Part shown: in pieces, positions 1-8,886 of the stretch
Position numbering within the stretch: the first letter of the stretch is position 1
Layout: every line of letters starts with the position of its first letter
DNA from: Eubacterium xylanophilum ATCC 35991
GTDB taxonomy: Bacteria; Bacillota; Clostridia; Lachnospirales; Lachnospiraceae
Length of the DNA: 64,000 nt
Assembly (NCBI RefSeq): GCF_000518685.1
Contig: NZ_JAEB01000012.1
Coordinates: 48,043-112,042 of the forward strand
Reading direction: 5' to 3'
Program-made: the position numbers and the translations under genes
The notes under the pieces: model-generated
Databases searched by the model: none
What the model was told of the DNA's origin: nothing
What the model saw: only the letters and a program-made list of their open reading frames with translations

Positions 1-105
1 GCAGTTGAGGTCAACTACGAGATCGTCTCTAAAGCTGATTACGAAGCAACCCTCTTAAAGGACGAGGATAATGTAGAAGTTGTTCAATTCGTCGGTGGGG
101 GTTGA
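1..105 (+). CDS. thiS: ThiS sulfur carrier protein, C-terminal part (partial)
   Basis: The first 34 codons of the window are open in frame 1 and end in TGA. The tail reads VEVVQFVGGG, which is the ubiquitin-like ThiS ending: the C-terminal Gly-Gly is adenylated and then converted to a thiocarboxylate that gives sulfur to the thiazole ring of thiamine. The N-terminal half lies outside the window. It sits 79 bp ahead of thiG on the same strand, as expected for a thi operon. No thiF (the ThiS-adenylating enzyme) lies between it and thiG or anywhere later in the window, so it must be upstream or elsewhere. Confidence 0.85.
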   Translation, partial: AVEVNYEIVSKADYEATLLKDEDNVEVVQFVGGG

Positions 106-184
106 TTCTTGTAGGAATATTTTGCGGATATATCGCAGATTCTGATGGATATAGTATATAAACCAAAGAAAAGAGGTTAACAAG

Positions 185-964
185 ATGAGCAATATTAATG
201 ATGATAAGTTTGTATTAGCAGGACATGAGTTTTCTTCAAGATTTATTCTTGGTTCGGGAAAGTACTCTTTGAAACTGATAGAAGCTGCAGTAAAGTACGC
301 AGGTGCTGAGATCATCACTTTGGCAGTTAGAAGGACAAATTCTAAGGATGATGAGAACATTCTCGATTATATTCCAAAGAATGTAACTCTATTGCCCAAC
401 ACATCGGGAGCCAGAAATGCCGATGAGGCTATCCGAATAGCTAGATTGGCTAGGGAGCTTGGATGTGGAGATTTTGTAAAAATTGAGATTATGAGAGATA
501 CCAAGTATCTCCTTCCAGATAATCAGGAGACTATCAAGGCGACAGAGATTCTCGCCCAAGAAGGTTTTGTTGTTATGCCTTATATGTATCCTGACTTAAA
601 TGTTGCAAGAGACCTTGTAAATGCCGGCGCAGCATGTATTATGCCACTTGCTTCTCCTATTGGATCTAACAAGGGACTTGCCACCAAAGATTTCATCCAG
701 ATTCTCATCGATGAGATTGATCTTCCAATTATCGTTGACGCTGGAATCGGAAGTCCGTCACAGGCATGTGAGGCTATGGAGATGGGATGTGCGGCTGTTA
801 TGGCGAACACAGCTCTCGCCACAGCGGGAGACCTTCCGGTAATGGCAGATGCCTTTAGACAGGCGATTATCGCAGGAAGACAGGCTTACAAGGCAGGTCT
901 TGGAAGAGTTCTCACAAGAGGGGCGGCTCCTAGCGATACATTAACAGGATTTTTGAGAGATTAA
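185..964 (+). CDS. thiG: Thiazole synthase ThiG
   Basis: ThiG condenses deoxyxylulose-5-phosphate, ThiS thiocarboxylate and dehydroglycine to form the thiamine thiazole in the cytoplasm. The 259 residues match the usual length. Family hallmarks are visible: an early [10 protein letters not shown] segment, the VKIEI strand with the candidate Schiff-base lysine K99, a [10 protein letters not shown] stretch, [13 protein letters not shown] and the phosphate-binding end [18 protein letters not shown], in the order of a TIM-barrel ThiG. The ATG at 185 follows a GAGGT-type ribosome site. ThiS lies upstream and ThiH 12 bp downstream, giving the anaerobic route in which ThiH makes dehydroglycine from tyrosine. 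A TPP riboswitch would be expected upstream of thiS but is outside the window. Confidence 0.96.
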   Translation: MSNINDDKFVLAGHEFSSRFILGSGKYSLKLIEAAVKYAGAEIITLAVRRTNSKDDENILDYIPKNVTLLPNTSGARNADEAIRIARLARELGCGDFVKIEIMRDTKYLLPDNQETIKATEILAQEGFVVMPYMYPDLNVARDLVNAGAACIMPLASPIGSNKGLATKDFIQILIDEIDLPIIVDAGIGSPSQACEAMEMGCAAVMANTALATAGDLPVMADAFRQAIIAGRQAYKAGLGRVLTRGAAPSDTLTGFLRD

Positions 965-976
965 TAAGAGAGGAAA

Positions 977-2248
977 GTGAAAACTTTGAGTAATCAGGAC
1001 AATCAGTATTTTATCGATTCAGACGAATTATCTGAATCCGCACTTAAGAAGAAGCATTCTTTGGAAAATGATCCGTCATCCAGAACCAACCATATGGAAT
1101 ATATGGAGGGCATGGAGCATATCAAATCAGATATTATGGACAAAGTTTTGAGTGAGATGGAGTCCTATGACTATAATTCATATACGGCAAGAGATGTCAG
1201 CAGAGCATTGGCACATGACACTTGTTCTGTGGAGGACTTTAAGGCACTTTTGTCTCCGGCGGCAGCGCCATTCCTCGAGAAAATGGCTGAGAAAGCTAGA
1301 CTTGAGACACAGAAGCACTTTGGAAATACAGTATATCTTTTTACACCTCTTTATATCGCCAATTACTGCGAGAATTATTGTGTATATTGCGGATTTAACT
1401 GCTATAACAAGATTAGACGTGTAAAGCTTGATATGGAGCAAATAGAGCACGAGATGCAAGTTATCGCCGACAGTGGTATGGAGGAAATACTTATCTTGAC
1501 CGGTGAGAGCAAGGCATGGAGTGATATTAAGTACATTGGAGAGGCTTGTAAGATTGCCCGCAAGTACTTCAGAATGGTAGGAGTGGAAATCTATCCGGTC
1601 AATACTGAAGACTATCGCTATCTACATGAATGTGGCGTTGACTATGTCACAGTTTTCCAGGAGACATATAACAGTGATAGATATGAGGAATTGCATCTTA
1701 TGGGACATAAGCGAGTATTCCCATATAGATTCGAGGCCCAGGAGAGAGCACTTATGGCAGGGATGAGAGGAGTAGCCGGCTCAGCGTTGCTGGGTCTGTC
1801 TGACTTCAGGAAGGATGCCCTTGCCAGCGCCCTTCATATGTATTATCTTCAGAGAAAATATCCGGCTGCCGAGCTATCATTGTCTTGCCCAAGACTCAGA
1901 CCGATTATCAACAATGATACTATCAATCCGCTGGATGTTCACGAGAAAGAGCTTTGCCAGATTCTCTGTGCATATAGAATTTTCTTGCCATTCTGTGGAA
2001 TCACGGTTTCCTCCAGGGAGAGCGAAGAGTTCCGCAATGGGATCGTGAAGATTGCAGCTACTAAGATTAGCGCCGGAGTGTCTACAGGAATAGGAGACCA
2101 TGAGAGCAAGTATACAGGAAAGGAGAGCGAATCAGCTGAGGGTGATGAGCAGTTTGAAATCTGTGACAACAGAAGCTTTGGACAGATGTACAAAGACATG
2201 TCAGATGAGGGATTGCAGCCGGTGCTGAATGATTACCTGTATGTTTAA
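977..2248 (+). CDS. thiH: Radical SAM tyrosine lyase ThiH (2-iminoacetate synthase)
   Basis: ThiH cleaves tyrosine by a radical mechanism to p-cresol and dehydroglycine, the latter used by ThiG. The protein has 423 residues. The radical SAM 4Fe-4S motif CxxxCxxC is at C131, C135 and C138 within NYCENYCVYCGF. Later segments TVFQETYN and SCPRLRP, and the tail beginning QFEICDNRS, are typical of the ThiH/HydG group. HydG, the hydrogenase maturase, is the main alternative, but the C-terminal CxxC pair of HydG is absent and the thi context decides for ThiH. The start is GTG at 977 after a GAGAGGA ribosome site. The first 60 or so residues form a polar extension compared with the enterobacterial enzyme. 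The stop overlaps the next gene. Confidence 0.95.
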   Translation: MKTLSNQDNQYFIDSDELSESALKKKHSLENDPSSRTNHMEYMEGMEHIKSDIMDKVLSEMESYDYNSYTARDVSRALAHDTCSVEDFKALLSPAAAPFLEKMAEKARLETQKHFGNTVYLFTPLYIANYCENYCVYCGFNCYNKIRRVKLDMEQIEHEMQVIADSGMEEILILTGESKAWSDIKYIGEACKIARKYFRMVGVEIYPVNTEDYRYLHECGVDYVTVFQETYNSDRYEELHLMGHKRVFPYRFEAQERALMAGMRGVAGSALLGLSDFRKDALASALHMYYLQRKYPAAELSLSCPRLRPIINNDTINPLDVHEKELCQILCAYRIFLPFCGITVSSRESEEFRNGIVKIAATKISAGVSTGIGDHESKYTGKESESAEGDEQFEICDNRSFGQMYKDMSDEGLQPVLNDYLYV

Positions 2249-2840
2249 GATTTTGAGTATTACCAATCGAAGATTGTGTAAAGAAGACTTTAAAATTCGA
2301 ATAAGAAAAGTTGCCTTGAGTGGAGTAGATGCTGTGATTCTGAGAGAGAAGGATCTATCGGAGTCAGAGTATCTTATGTATGCCACAGAGGTACTTAAGA
2401 TATGTGAAGAATGTGGGATTACCTGCATTCTTCATACTTTTTATAATGTGGCAAAGGAGCTTGGATGTAGGAATATTCACATGCCTCTTTCGCTACTTGA
2501 GAGAATGGATGCCTGCGACAAGGATTTCTTTGACATGATAGGAACTTCGGTTCACTCAGTGGAAGAGGTGAAGCTTGCAGACAAGCTTGGTGCGAGATAT
2601 GTTTTGGCCGGCCATGTATTTGCTACAGATTGCAAGAAGGGACTGGAGCCAAGGGGACTTGAGTTCTTGAGTGATGTCTGCGATGAGGCGGATATGCCTG
2701 TCTTTGCCCTGGGAGGGATAGGCCCTGAAAATGCCAAGCTTATCAGAGGGACAGGTGCGTACGGACTGGCAGTCATGAGTGGTTTGATGGATTGCGACAA
2801 TCCGACGGACTATGTCAATTCGCTAAAGGCGGAGGAGTAA
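2229..2840 (+). CDS. thiE: Thiamine-phosphate synthase / TenI-type protein
   Basis: A ThiE-fold TIM barrel of about 200 residues. ThiE joins the thiazole phosphate and hydroxymethylpyrimidine diphosphate to make thiamine phosphate. Visible family segments are an early SITNRRLC, VILREKDLSESEY (pyrimidine-site strand), HMPLSLLE, GTSVHSVEEVKLADKLGARY, AGHVFATDCKKGLEPRGLEF and FALGGIGPENA (phosphate loop). The KxGLEPRG segment occurs in both ThiE and the aromatase TenI of Clostridia, so TenI activity cannot be excluded. It overlaps thiH by 20 bp, so translation is probably coupled. ATG 2238 gives a more typical N-terminus (MFKILSITNR) and is an equally good start. Confidence 0.8.
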   Translation: MITCMFKILSITNRRLCKEDFKIRIRKVALSGVDAVILREKDLSESEYLMYATEVLKICEECGITCILHTFYNVAKELGCRNIHMPLSLLERMDACDKDFFDMIGTSVHSVEEVKLADKLGARYVLAGHVFATDCKKGLEPRGLEFLSDVCDEADMPVFALGGIGPENAKLIRGTGAYGLAVMSGLMDCDNPTDYVNSLKAEE

Positions 2841-2841
2841 A

Positions 2842-5157
2842 ATGTGGTATTGGTACAGAGAAGATGATGATGGAATAACTGTCTTGCGAGTTTGGCACGA
2901 TAGTCCAAGTCTTGCTATAGCAGAAAGAATCGAGGGGAAAAAAGTAGTGGGTCTTGCTCCCTATTGTTTTTCTGAAAAGTGTAAATATTCCGGCGACGAG
3001 GAATTTGTCAAAATTGCAGAGGTAAATAGCGAGATTTCGAGAAGTTCTACGAAAGTAGAATTCGATGAAACGCTTTCTTCAGGGAAAATCAAATCTGCCG
3101 GCGGAGACTATCTTCAGGAAATCATACTTCCCACATCATTAAAAAGTATCGGGGATTTATGCTTCTACCAATGTAGAAAACTTATCAGTATAGAGTTTGG
3201 AAGCGAAGAAATCGACATCGGAAGCGATGCATTTATGAACTGTCGCTGCTTCAAGACAATTAAGATTAGAGGAGTGCTTGGTAAACCATCAGGACTTCGG
3301 GGAATACTAGCTCAGAGGAGTCAGGCTATGGATGTATTCTTTGATGACGGAGCAGTTCACTTCCCAGAGTATTCTGAACAATATGAGTTGATTGGTCCCG
3401 CCCATATATTTGAGTTGAATGTAGAGGGAGAGGGCTTTCGCGCGAGACAGTGTTTCGCGGGAGAAGTATTCCAGGTTGACAGATATGATGAGGTTTTTTC
3501 AAAGGGAGCAGATGTGGAGAGCATAGGGACTCTCTGCAAAATCGCCTTTTTGAGGCTATCTAATCCAGCTAACTTGGCCCCAAGCCATAAAAAGAATTAT
3601 AGAGAGATTCTTCTGGCGCATATTTCCCAAATGAGCGAACTTATGATAAAACATCAGAATATGACGGTTCTAGATGAGATGATGCGAGATGGTTTGTTGA
3701 CTGAGGAAAATTTGCAAGAGGTCATAAGAGTATTTTCCAGATCAAAGTGGATACAGGGAATAAGAAATTTGCTGGCCATTATTCCTGCTACGACAGGAGT
3801 AGAACCTAGTAAAAAGAAGGTCAGTAAGAATAATGTCAAGAAGAAAAAAATAGAGTTTACAGAGGAGAATATTCATCAGACAGATGATATTAGGTGGGAG
3901 ATGGGAGTTTGTGACAAGATTCTCAGATATGTCAGAGATGAATTGTTTATGGACTTTAGATTTATGACAATAGCTCTGTCAGCCCTTGAGTACAAGAGAG
4001 GCGAGAACCTTGGAACCATGGCAACCAATGGGGAGAACATGTACTATAGCTCCGAACAACTCATGAGAGTTTTCGAGAAGAATCCCAGGTATTTGAACAG
4101 GTTGTACCTCCATACAGTTCTTCATTGCCTTTTTTCGCACCTTTGGATAGCAGGGACCAGAGATAGGTTTAAGTGGATGGTTGCCTGCGACATTGCGGTG
4201 GAGTATACTATCGATCACATGAATAAGCCAAGCGTAAGTAGGATTCTCGGACTTTTGCGACAAAACTTTTATGCGGAGTTGAAAAGAGAGGATATTCCCG
4301 TATCTGCTCCCGCGATATATAGCTACATAGATAGATTGCCATTGCCAAGGCTACGGGAGCTTCACTTGGAATTCTTTGCAGATGATCACGGAATGTGGCC
4401 AAAACCGGAAGAAATGGACGACAAACAGTTTGTTCTACAGCAGCAGTGGAGCAATATGGGCAGGCAAACTCAGATGGAAGAGAAGCGAAAAGGAAGCCAA
4501 GATGAGGAGGATGAAGAGAGTCTTCTTGCCAAGCAGATAAGAGTTGCCAGAGGAAGAAGAAACTACAGGGATTTTCTCAGGCAGTTCACGGTAATGCGCG
4601 AAGAGATGGGGATAGATATGGATGAATTTGACATGGGATACTATACTTATGGACTGTCAATTTATGGGAACATGCCACTTATAGAACCCATGGAGACCAG
4701 AGAAGTTAAGAAGATAAAAGACGTGATTATAGCGGTGGATACAAGTTATTCTACAAGTGGAGAATTGATCAGAAACTTCCTCAAGGAGACTTTCACACTA
4801 CTGTCTGATGAGAGCAACTACTTTAGAAACTTTAGAATCCACATAATACAGGCAGACGAGAAGGTTCAGTCGGATAGTATCATCACATCGGTGAGAGATA
4901 TAGACGGAATATTTGACAACTTCGAGATCAAGGGCGGAGGCAATACTGATTTTCGTCCGGTGTTCGAATATGTGGCGAAACTAGAGGAAGCAGGAGAGTT
5001 TGAGGATTTGTGTGGTCTGTTGTATTTTACGGATGGGAAGGGAGTCTACCCTAGTAGAAAACCTTCGTTTAAGACTGCATTTTTGTTTATGGACGAGTAC
5101 GATGAAGATAAGGTACCTGCATGGGCCATAAGAGAGGATTTAAGTTATGAATATTAG
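2842..5157 (+). CDS. VWA-like / degenerate metallopeptidase-like protein (DUF2201 type) with LRR-like N-terminus
   Basis: A 771-residue cytoplasmic protein without signal peptide. Residues about 80-140 look like BspA-type leucine-rich repeats (LPTSLKSIGDLCFYQCRKL, then a second GSDAFMNCRCFKTIKI unit). Residues about 360-600 match the putative metallopeptidase half of the DUF2201 family, but the expected HExxH is HTVLH (near residue 425), so the catalytic glutamate is replaced by threonine. From about residue 628 a VWA-like domain begins with IIAVDTSYSTSG, which keeps a DxSxS metal-adhesion motif. It overlaps the next gene, a MoxR-type ATPase, by 11 bp. VWA plus MoxR pairs usually act as a chaperone-like unit in assembly or metal-cofactor insertion; the target here is unknown. 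GGAGGAG lies just before the ATG. Confidence 0.75.
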   Translation: MWYWYREDDDGITVLRVWHDSPSLAIAERIEGKKVVGLAPYCFSEKCKYSGDEEFVKIAEVNSEISRSSTKVEFDETLSSGKIKSAGGDYLQEIILPTSLKSIGDLCFYQCRKLISIEFGSEEIDIGSDAFMNCRCFKTIKIRGVLGKPSGLRGILAQRSQAMDVFFDDGAVHFPEYSEQYELIGPAHIFELNVEGEGFRARQCFAGEVFQVDRYDEVFSKGADVESIGTLCKIAFLRLSNPANLAPSHKKNYREILLAHISQMSELMIKHQNMTVLDEMMRDGLLTEENLQEVIRVFSRSKWIQGIRNLLAIIPATTGVEPSKKKVSKNNVKKKKIEFTEENIHQTDDIRWEMGVCDKILRYVRDELFMDFRFMTIALSALEYKRGENLGTMATNGENMYYSSEQLMRVFEKNPRYLNRLYLHTVLHCLFSHLWIAGTRDRFKWMVACDIAVEYTIDHMNKPSVSRILGLLRQNFYAELKREDIPVSAPAIYSYIDRLPLPRLRELHLEFFADDHGMWPKPEEMDDKQFVLQQQWSNMGRQTQMEEKRKGSQDEEDEESLLAKQIRVARGRRNYRDFLRQFTVMREEMGIDMDEFDMGYYTYGLSIYGNMPLIEPMETREVKKIKDVIIAVDTSYSTSGELIRNFLKETFTLLSDESNYFRNFRIHIIQADEKVQSDSIITSVRDIDGIFDNFEIKGGGNTDFRPVFEYVAKLEEAGEFEDLCGLLYFTDGKGVYPSRKPSFKTAFLFMDEYDEDKVPAWAIREDLSYEY

Positions 5158-6346
5158 AGATGCAAAAGAAGAAATAATCAATACTATAAAAGTTTACCTT
5201 GAGAGGGACAAAGAGGGAAATTATCGAATTCCCAGAGTCAGGCAGCGTCCGATTCTCATGATAGGACCTCCCGGAGTGGGGAAAACTCAGATTATAGAGC
5301 AGATTGCTGAGGAGTGTCAGGTGGGGCTGGTTTCGTATACCATCACCCATCATACCAGACAAAGCGCCGTGGGCCTGCCATTTATCAAGGAGGAGGAGTT
5401 TGAAGGAGAAAAATATTCCGTCACCGAGTATACAATGAGCGAAATCATAGCCAGTGTCTACAGGCAGATGCGGGAGACCGGAAAGAAAGAGGGAATTCTA
5501 TTTATAGATGAGATCAACTGTGTGTCAGAAACCCTCGCCCCAACTATGTTGCAGTTCCTTCAGTGTAAGCGCTTTGGCAATCAAGATGTACCCGAGGGAT
5601 GGATTATTGTAGCTGCGGGAAATCCGGTGGAATATAACAAATCTGTCAGAGAATTTGACGTGGTTACCCTTGACCGCGTTCGCCAGATAGATGTACAGGC
5701 CGATTACCGCGTGTGGAAGGAATATGCCAGAGAAGTTGGGATTCATAGGGCAATCCTGGGATATCTTGAATTGTATCCGAAGAATTTTTATAGGATAGAA
5801 GCTGACGTTGATGGCATGAAATACGTTACTGCCAGAGGTTGGGAGGATCTCAGCAACTTGCTTACGCTATACGAGGAGAAGGGCTTTAAGATCACCACCG
5901 ACATTCTCAGAGAATATATAGCTCATGAGGATGTGGCGGAGGACTTCTACGCATATCTCGACCTTTTCCATAAGTACAGAGAAGAGTATCCTATCGGAGA
6001 TATTTTTGCCGGAACAGTAAACAGTCAGATATATGAGCGCTTGACTAGAGCGGGATTCGATGAGAAAATAACAGTAGTAGAGCTTTTGGTGGATGGGTTG
6101 ACAACATTATATGATCAGCTTGAATCCGCGGAATATTTGTCTGCTTCGCTTGAAAATGCATTCTCCTTTGTGGAAAGTGCATTCGGCGATGAGGAAGAAA
6201 TGGTCCTATTCGTGACGGAAATCACCATGATTCCAAAGCTTGTAATGTTTTTGGCGGAGCATCCAAGTGAATCATATCTGGTTCACAGCGAGAAATTGTT
6301 GGCCCAGGAGAGAAGAAGAGAGATTTTGAGGGAAATGAAAAAATGA
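5147..6346 (+). CDS. MoxR-type AAA+ ATPase
   Basis: A 399-residue AAA+ ATPase. Walker A is GPPGVGKTQ (about residues 40-48), Walker B is ILFIDEIN (about 117-124), followed by a sensor-1 segment in IIVAAGNPVEYN. The Walker B with Asp-Glu-Ile-Asn and the GNP sensor are typical of the MoxR branch. MoxR ATPases work with VWA partners, and the partner is the gene immediately upstream, overlapping by 11 bp. The stop overlaps the cysteine desulfurase start by 4 bp. The tail of about 150 residues is helical and acidic without a clear family signature. Its place between thiamine genes and nifS suggests a link to sulfur or cofactor handling, but this is only inferred from position. Confidence 0.85.
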   Translation: MNIRDAKEEIINTIKVYLERDKEGNYRIPRVRQRPILMIGPPGVGKTQIIEQIAEECQVGLVSYTITHHTRQSAVGLPFIKEEEFEGEKYSVTEYTMSEIIASVYRQMRETGKKEGILFIDEINCVSETLAPTMLQFLQCKRFGNQDVPEGWIIVAAGNPVEYNKSVREFDVVTLDRVRQIDVQADYRVWKEYAREVGIHRAILGYLELYPKNFYRIEADVDGMKYVTARGWEDLSNLLTLYEEKGFKITTDILREYIAHEDVAEDFYAYLDLFHKYREEYPIGDIFAGTVNSQIYERLTRAGFDEKITVVELLVDGLTTLYDQLESAEYLSASLENAFSFVESAFGDEEEMVLFVTEITMIPKLVMFLAEHPSESYLVHSEKLLAQERRREILREMKK

Positions 6347-7512
6347 ATGATTTAATTTATCTTGACAATGCCGCTACCACTCGAACTAAGCCGGAGGTAG
6401 TGGAGAAGATGTTGCCGTACTTTACGGAGAATTTTGGCAATCCATCGGCCATCTATGATTTTGCTGCTAGGAACAAAAAAGCCATTAATGACAGCAGACA
6501 GATAGTTGCAAAGGCCTTAAATGCTGACATGAGAGACATATACTTTACGTCTGGCGGAACGGAGTCGGACAACTGGGCGCTTGTGGCAATCGCCGAAAAC
6601 TATGCCTCCAAGGGGAAGCATATCATAACCACCAAGATAGAGCATCATGCTGTACTTCACACATGCCAATACTTAGAAAAGCAACGTGGTTTTGAGGTTA
6701 CTTACCTAGACGTGGATGAGAGTGGAATTCTGGACATTTCAAAGTTGGAGAGCGCCATCAGACCCGATACAATCCTCATATCGGTAATGTTTGCCAACAA
6801 TGAGATTGGAACAATTCAGCCCATAGCTGAGATTGGCGCCCTGGCAAGAGAAAGAGATATCGTATTTCACACGGATGCAGTTCAGGCCTTTGGCCACGTT
6901 CCAATCGATGTGGAAACCATGAACATAGACCTTCTCAGCGCCAGCGGCCACAAATTCGGCGGCCCCAAGGGCGTGGGAATACTCTATGCAAGAAACGGCA
7001 TTAACATCAAGTCCTTTATGCACGGAGGAGCGCAGGAAAGAAATAGACGCCCGGGCACGGAAAATGTTCCGGCAATCGTTGGCCTCGGCGAGGCCGTGAG
7101 AATTGCAACAAGCCATATGGCGGAAAATGCAGAGAAGACTCGAAAGGTCAGAGATTATATAATTGATGATATTCTCGCGGACGTAGACCATTGTACATTG
7201 AACGGCCACAGAGAGAAGAGACTTCCCAACAATATCAACATGAGCTTTAACTTCATCGAGGGTGAATCCCTTCTAATAATGCTTGACATGGAGGGAATAT
7301 GTGCCTCCAGTGGTTCTGCATGTACCTCTGGTGCCGTGGAGCCATCTCATGTTTTGCAGGCTATAGGCCTTTCGGAGGAGATGGCCAAGGGCTCTGTCAG
7401 AATGACCCTTGATGAGAACATTTCTCTGGAAGACGCGAAAAAAGTTTGTAACAAATTGAAAGAAATTATTAACAGACTCAGAAGTATGTCTCCGGCGTAC
7501 AAAAATATGTAA
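6343..7512 (+). CDS. Cysteine desulfurase (NifS/IscS family)
   Basis: A PLP enzyme of 389 residues that takes sulfur from cysteine as a protein-bound persulfide. It begins YLDNAATTRTKPEVVEKM, the standard opening. The PLP-binding lysine is K204 in ASGHKFGGPKG and the persulfide cysteine is C327 in SSGSACTSG, with the long flexible loop of the group I (IscS/NifS) enzymes. RRPGTENVPAIVG is also canonical. It is the last gene of the thi operon, translationally coupled (ATGA overlap) to the MoxR gene, so it may supply sulfur for ThiS and for Fe-S clusters such as that of ThiH. No scaffold gene is adjacent. A terminator follows. Confidence 0.93.
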   Translation: MNDLIYLDNAATTRTKPEVVEKMLPYFTENFGNPSAIYDFAARNKKAINDSRQIVAKALNADMRDIYFTSGGTESDNWALVAIAENYASKGKHIITTKIEHHAVLHTCQYLEKQRGFEVTYLDVDESGILDISKLESAIRPDTILISVMFANNEIGTIQPIAEIGALARERDIVFHTDAVQAFGHVPIDVETMNIDLLSASGHKFGGPKGVGILYARNGINIKSFMHGGAQERNRRPGTENVPAIVGLGEAVRIATSHMAENAEKTRKVRDYIIDDILADVDHCTLNGHREKRLPNNINMSFNFIEGESLLIMLDMEGICASSGSACTSGAVEPSHVLQAIGLSEEMAKGSVRMTLDENISLEDAKKVCNKLKEIINRLRSMSPAYKNM

Positions 7513-7543
7513 AATATTAAATACAATTCAATAATATAGCGCA

Positions 7544-7590
7544 AATCACCCTGTAATCGCATGCAGGGTGATTGTTATATAATTTTTTTT
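7544..7590 (+). terminator. Rho-independent terminator of the thi operon
   Basis: A perfect 10-bp stem (AATCACCCTG 7544-7553 with CAGGGTGATT 7564-7573) is followed about nine bases later by a run of eight T. It lies 31 bp after the cysteine desulfurase stop. Confidence 0.8.
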
Positions 7591-7601
7591 CCAAAAAAGC
7601 C

Positions 7602-7629
7602 TTGACAAATTTTACAAACATGTTATAAT
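7602..7629 (+). promoter_or_regulatory. Promoter of the SleB-type hydrolase gene
   Basis: TTGACA at 7602-7607, a 16-bp spacer and TATAAT at 7624-7629 preceded by TG at the extended -10 position. This is a near-consensus vegetative promoter, about 100 bp ahead of the gene, so the transcript has an AT-rich leader of roughly 100 bases. Confidence 0.8.
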
Positions 7630-7735
7630 TATTACATAAATGTTACAAATTGTAACAAAAAATATTCAAAATGTTGCGCATATATTTAACAAAAACACAA
7701 TATTTTGTGTGACATTGCAAGATTAAAGGAGATTA

Positions 7736-8236
7736 TTGATTAACATGTTTACTAAGAAAATAATCAGGGTGGTTTGTTCTTTGGCAATTGTAATGATGTT
7801 GGCGATGTGTGTTAAGACAACAGATAGTTCAGCAGCAAAGAGAAGGTATACAACTAATGACTTAAAGTACATGGCAGCAATTATTTATTGTGAAGCCGGC
7901 ATTGAACCATATGCAGGAAAGCTTGCAGTAGGATGCGTTATCATGAACAGAGTAAAGTCTCGTTCATTCCCTAACAAGATCCTCTCAGTTATTAAGCAAC
8001 CTCACCAGTTTGGACCTGTAAGTCAGGGCAAGTTCCAGAGAGAGCTTAAGAGAATGGAGAAGGGAATGTACTCAAGAGGTCAGAGAAGAAATTCTCTTAA
8101 GGCTGCCCAGGAAGTTCTCGAGGGTCAGAGAAATATCAAGTATGCCGGAAAGAGAGTAAACTTCAGCAGATTCCATTATTTCAACGGAACATTATCTTGT
8201 CCTAAGTTTAAGATCGCAGGACATCAGTTTAAATAA
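7736..8236 (+). CDS. Secreted SleB-type cell wall hydrolase
   Basis: A 166-residue exported protein of the Hydrolase_2/SleB family, which cleaves peptidoglycan glycan chains. After a signal peptide (hydrophobic core IIRVVCSLAIVMMLAMCV) comes the catalytic region YMAAIIYCEAGIEPYAGKLA, where the glutamate of YCEAG is the expected catalytic residue, followed by AVGCVIMNRVKS and PHQFGPV. The family's peptidoglycan-binding N-terminal domain is absent. The start may be TTG 7736 or ATG 7745; the AGGAGA site suits both, and ATG 7745 is the more usual codon. It has its own strong promoter and terminator. A vegetative wall-turnover role is as likely as spore germination. Confidence 0.85.
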   Translation: MINMFTKKIIRVVCSLAIVMMLAMCVKTTDSSAAKRRYTTNDLKYMAAIIYCEAGIEPYAGKLAVGCVIMNRVKSRSFPNKILSVIKQPHQFGPVSQGKFQRELKRMEKGMYSRGQRRNSLKAAQEVLEGQRNIKYAGKRVNFSRFHYFNGTLSCPKFKIAGHQFK

Positions 8237-8238
8237 TT

Positions 8239-8280
8239 GTCTTACGACCGCAGGGAGTAAGATAATAAACGCATAGCGCT
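8239..8280 (+). repeat. Intergenic hairpin repeat, family D (copy 1)
   Basis: GTCTTAC (8239-8245) pairs with GTAAGAT (8257-8263), followed by AATAAACGCATAGCGCTGG. The same pattern recurs at 8951-8999 and twice in tandem at 62054-62142. It directly precedes a family E terminator. Confidence 0.65.
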
Positions 8281-8333
8281 GGGGGCTGTCGCACTAACAA
8301 TTAAAAAATTGTTAGTGCGACAGCTCCTTTTTG
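8281..8333 (+). terminator. Long-stem terminator, repeat family E (copy 1)
   Basis: A stem of about 21 bp: GGGGCTGTCGCACTAACAAT at 8282-8301 against ATTGTTAGTGCGACAGCTCC at 8308-8327, then five T. It terminates the SleB-type gene. A nearly identical hairpin ends the esterase gene at 63743, and its arms reappear at the ends of the family C elements at 29588 and 38373. Confidence 0.85.
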
Positions 8334-8376
8334 TGTCCAAATTAGAGAGATTTTATTATTATTCTTTGTTAATTGA

Positions 8377-8886
8377 GCGTGAGGGGCATGCCTATTTGAA
8401 AAAAGAAGATTTGGCATGCCCCGAGATGGGGAGAGACTTGATTGATACGGCGTGAGGGGCATGCCTATTTGAAGAAAGAGGATTTGGCATGCCCCGAGAT
8501 GGGGAGAGACTTGAGTGATACGGCGTGAGGGGCATGCCTATTTGAAAAAGAAGGATTTGGCATGCCCCGAGAGGGGAAAAGACTTGATTGATACGGCGTA
8601 AGGGGCATGCCTATTTGAAGAAAGATGATTTGGCATGCCCCGAGACGGGGAGAGACTTGATTGATACGGCGTGAGGGGCATGCCTATTTGAAAAAAGAGG
8701 TTTTGGCATGCCCCGAGATGGGAAAAGACTTGATTGATACGGCGTGAGGGGCATGCCTATTTGAAAAAAGATGATTTGGCATGCCCCGAGATGGGGAGAG
8801 ACTTGATTGATACGGCGTGAGGGGCATGCCTATTTGAAAAAAGAGGTTTTGGCATGCCCCGAGAGGGGGGGAGAGACTTGAGTGAG
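8377..8886 (+). repeat. Seven-copy 73-bp tandem array of palindromic units (family A)
   Basis: Units start at 8377, 8450, 8523, 8596, 8669, 8742 and 8815, a constant period of 73 bp. Each holds GGGGCATGCC, a loop of about 20 bases beginning TATTTGAAAAA, and GGCATGCCCC, so each can form a 10-bp hairpin. The linker GAGATGGGGAGAGACTTGAT plus TGATACGGCGT separates them. Differences are concentrated in the loop and just after the second arm; the stems are invariant. No T-tract follows the stems, so they are not ordinary terminators, and there are no unique spacers, so it is not a CRISPR. One solitary unit, closest to unit 3, lies at 38197. Confidence 0.95.

Noticed and set aside
977..2248. HydG (hydrogenase maturase) as the identity of the radical SAM gene.
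   Set aside because: The C-terminal second-cluster cysteines of HydG are missing and thiG/thiE flank it.
6739..7209. A 156-codon minus-strand frame.
   Set aside because: Antisense shadow of the cysteine desulfurase gene.
8377..8886. Possible CRISPR array.
   Set aside because: The whole 73-bp unit is repeated; there are no unique spacers and no cas genes in the window.
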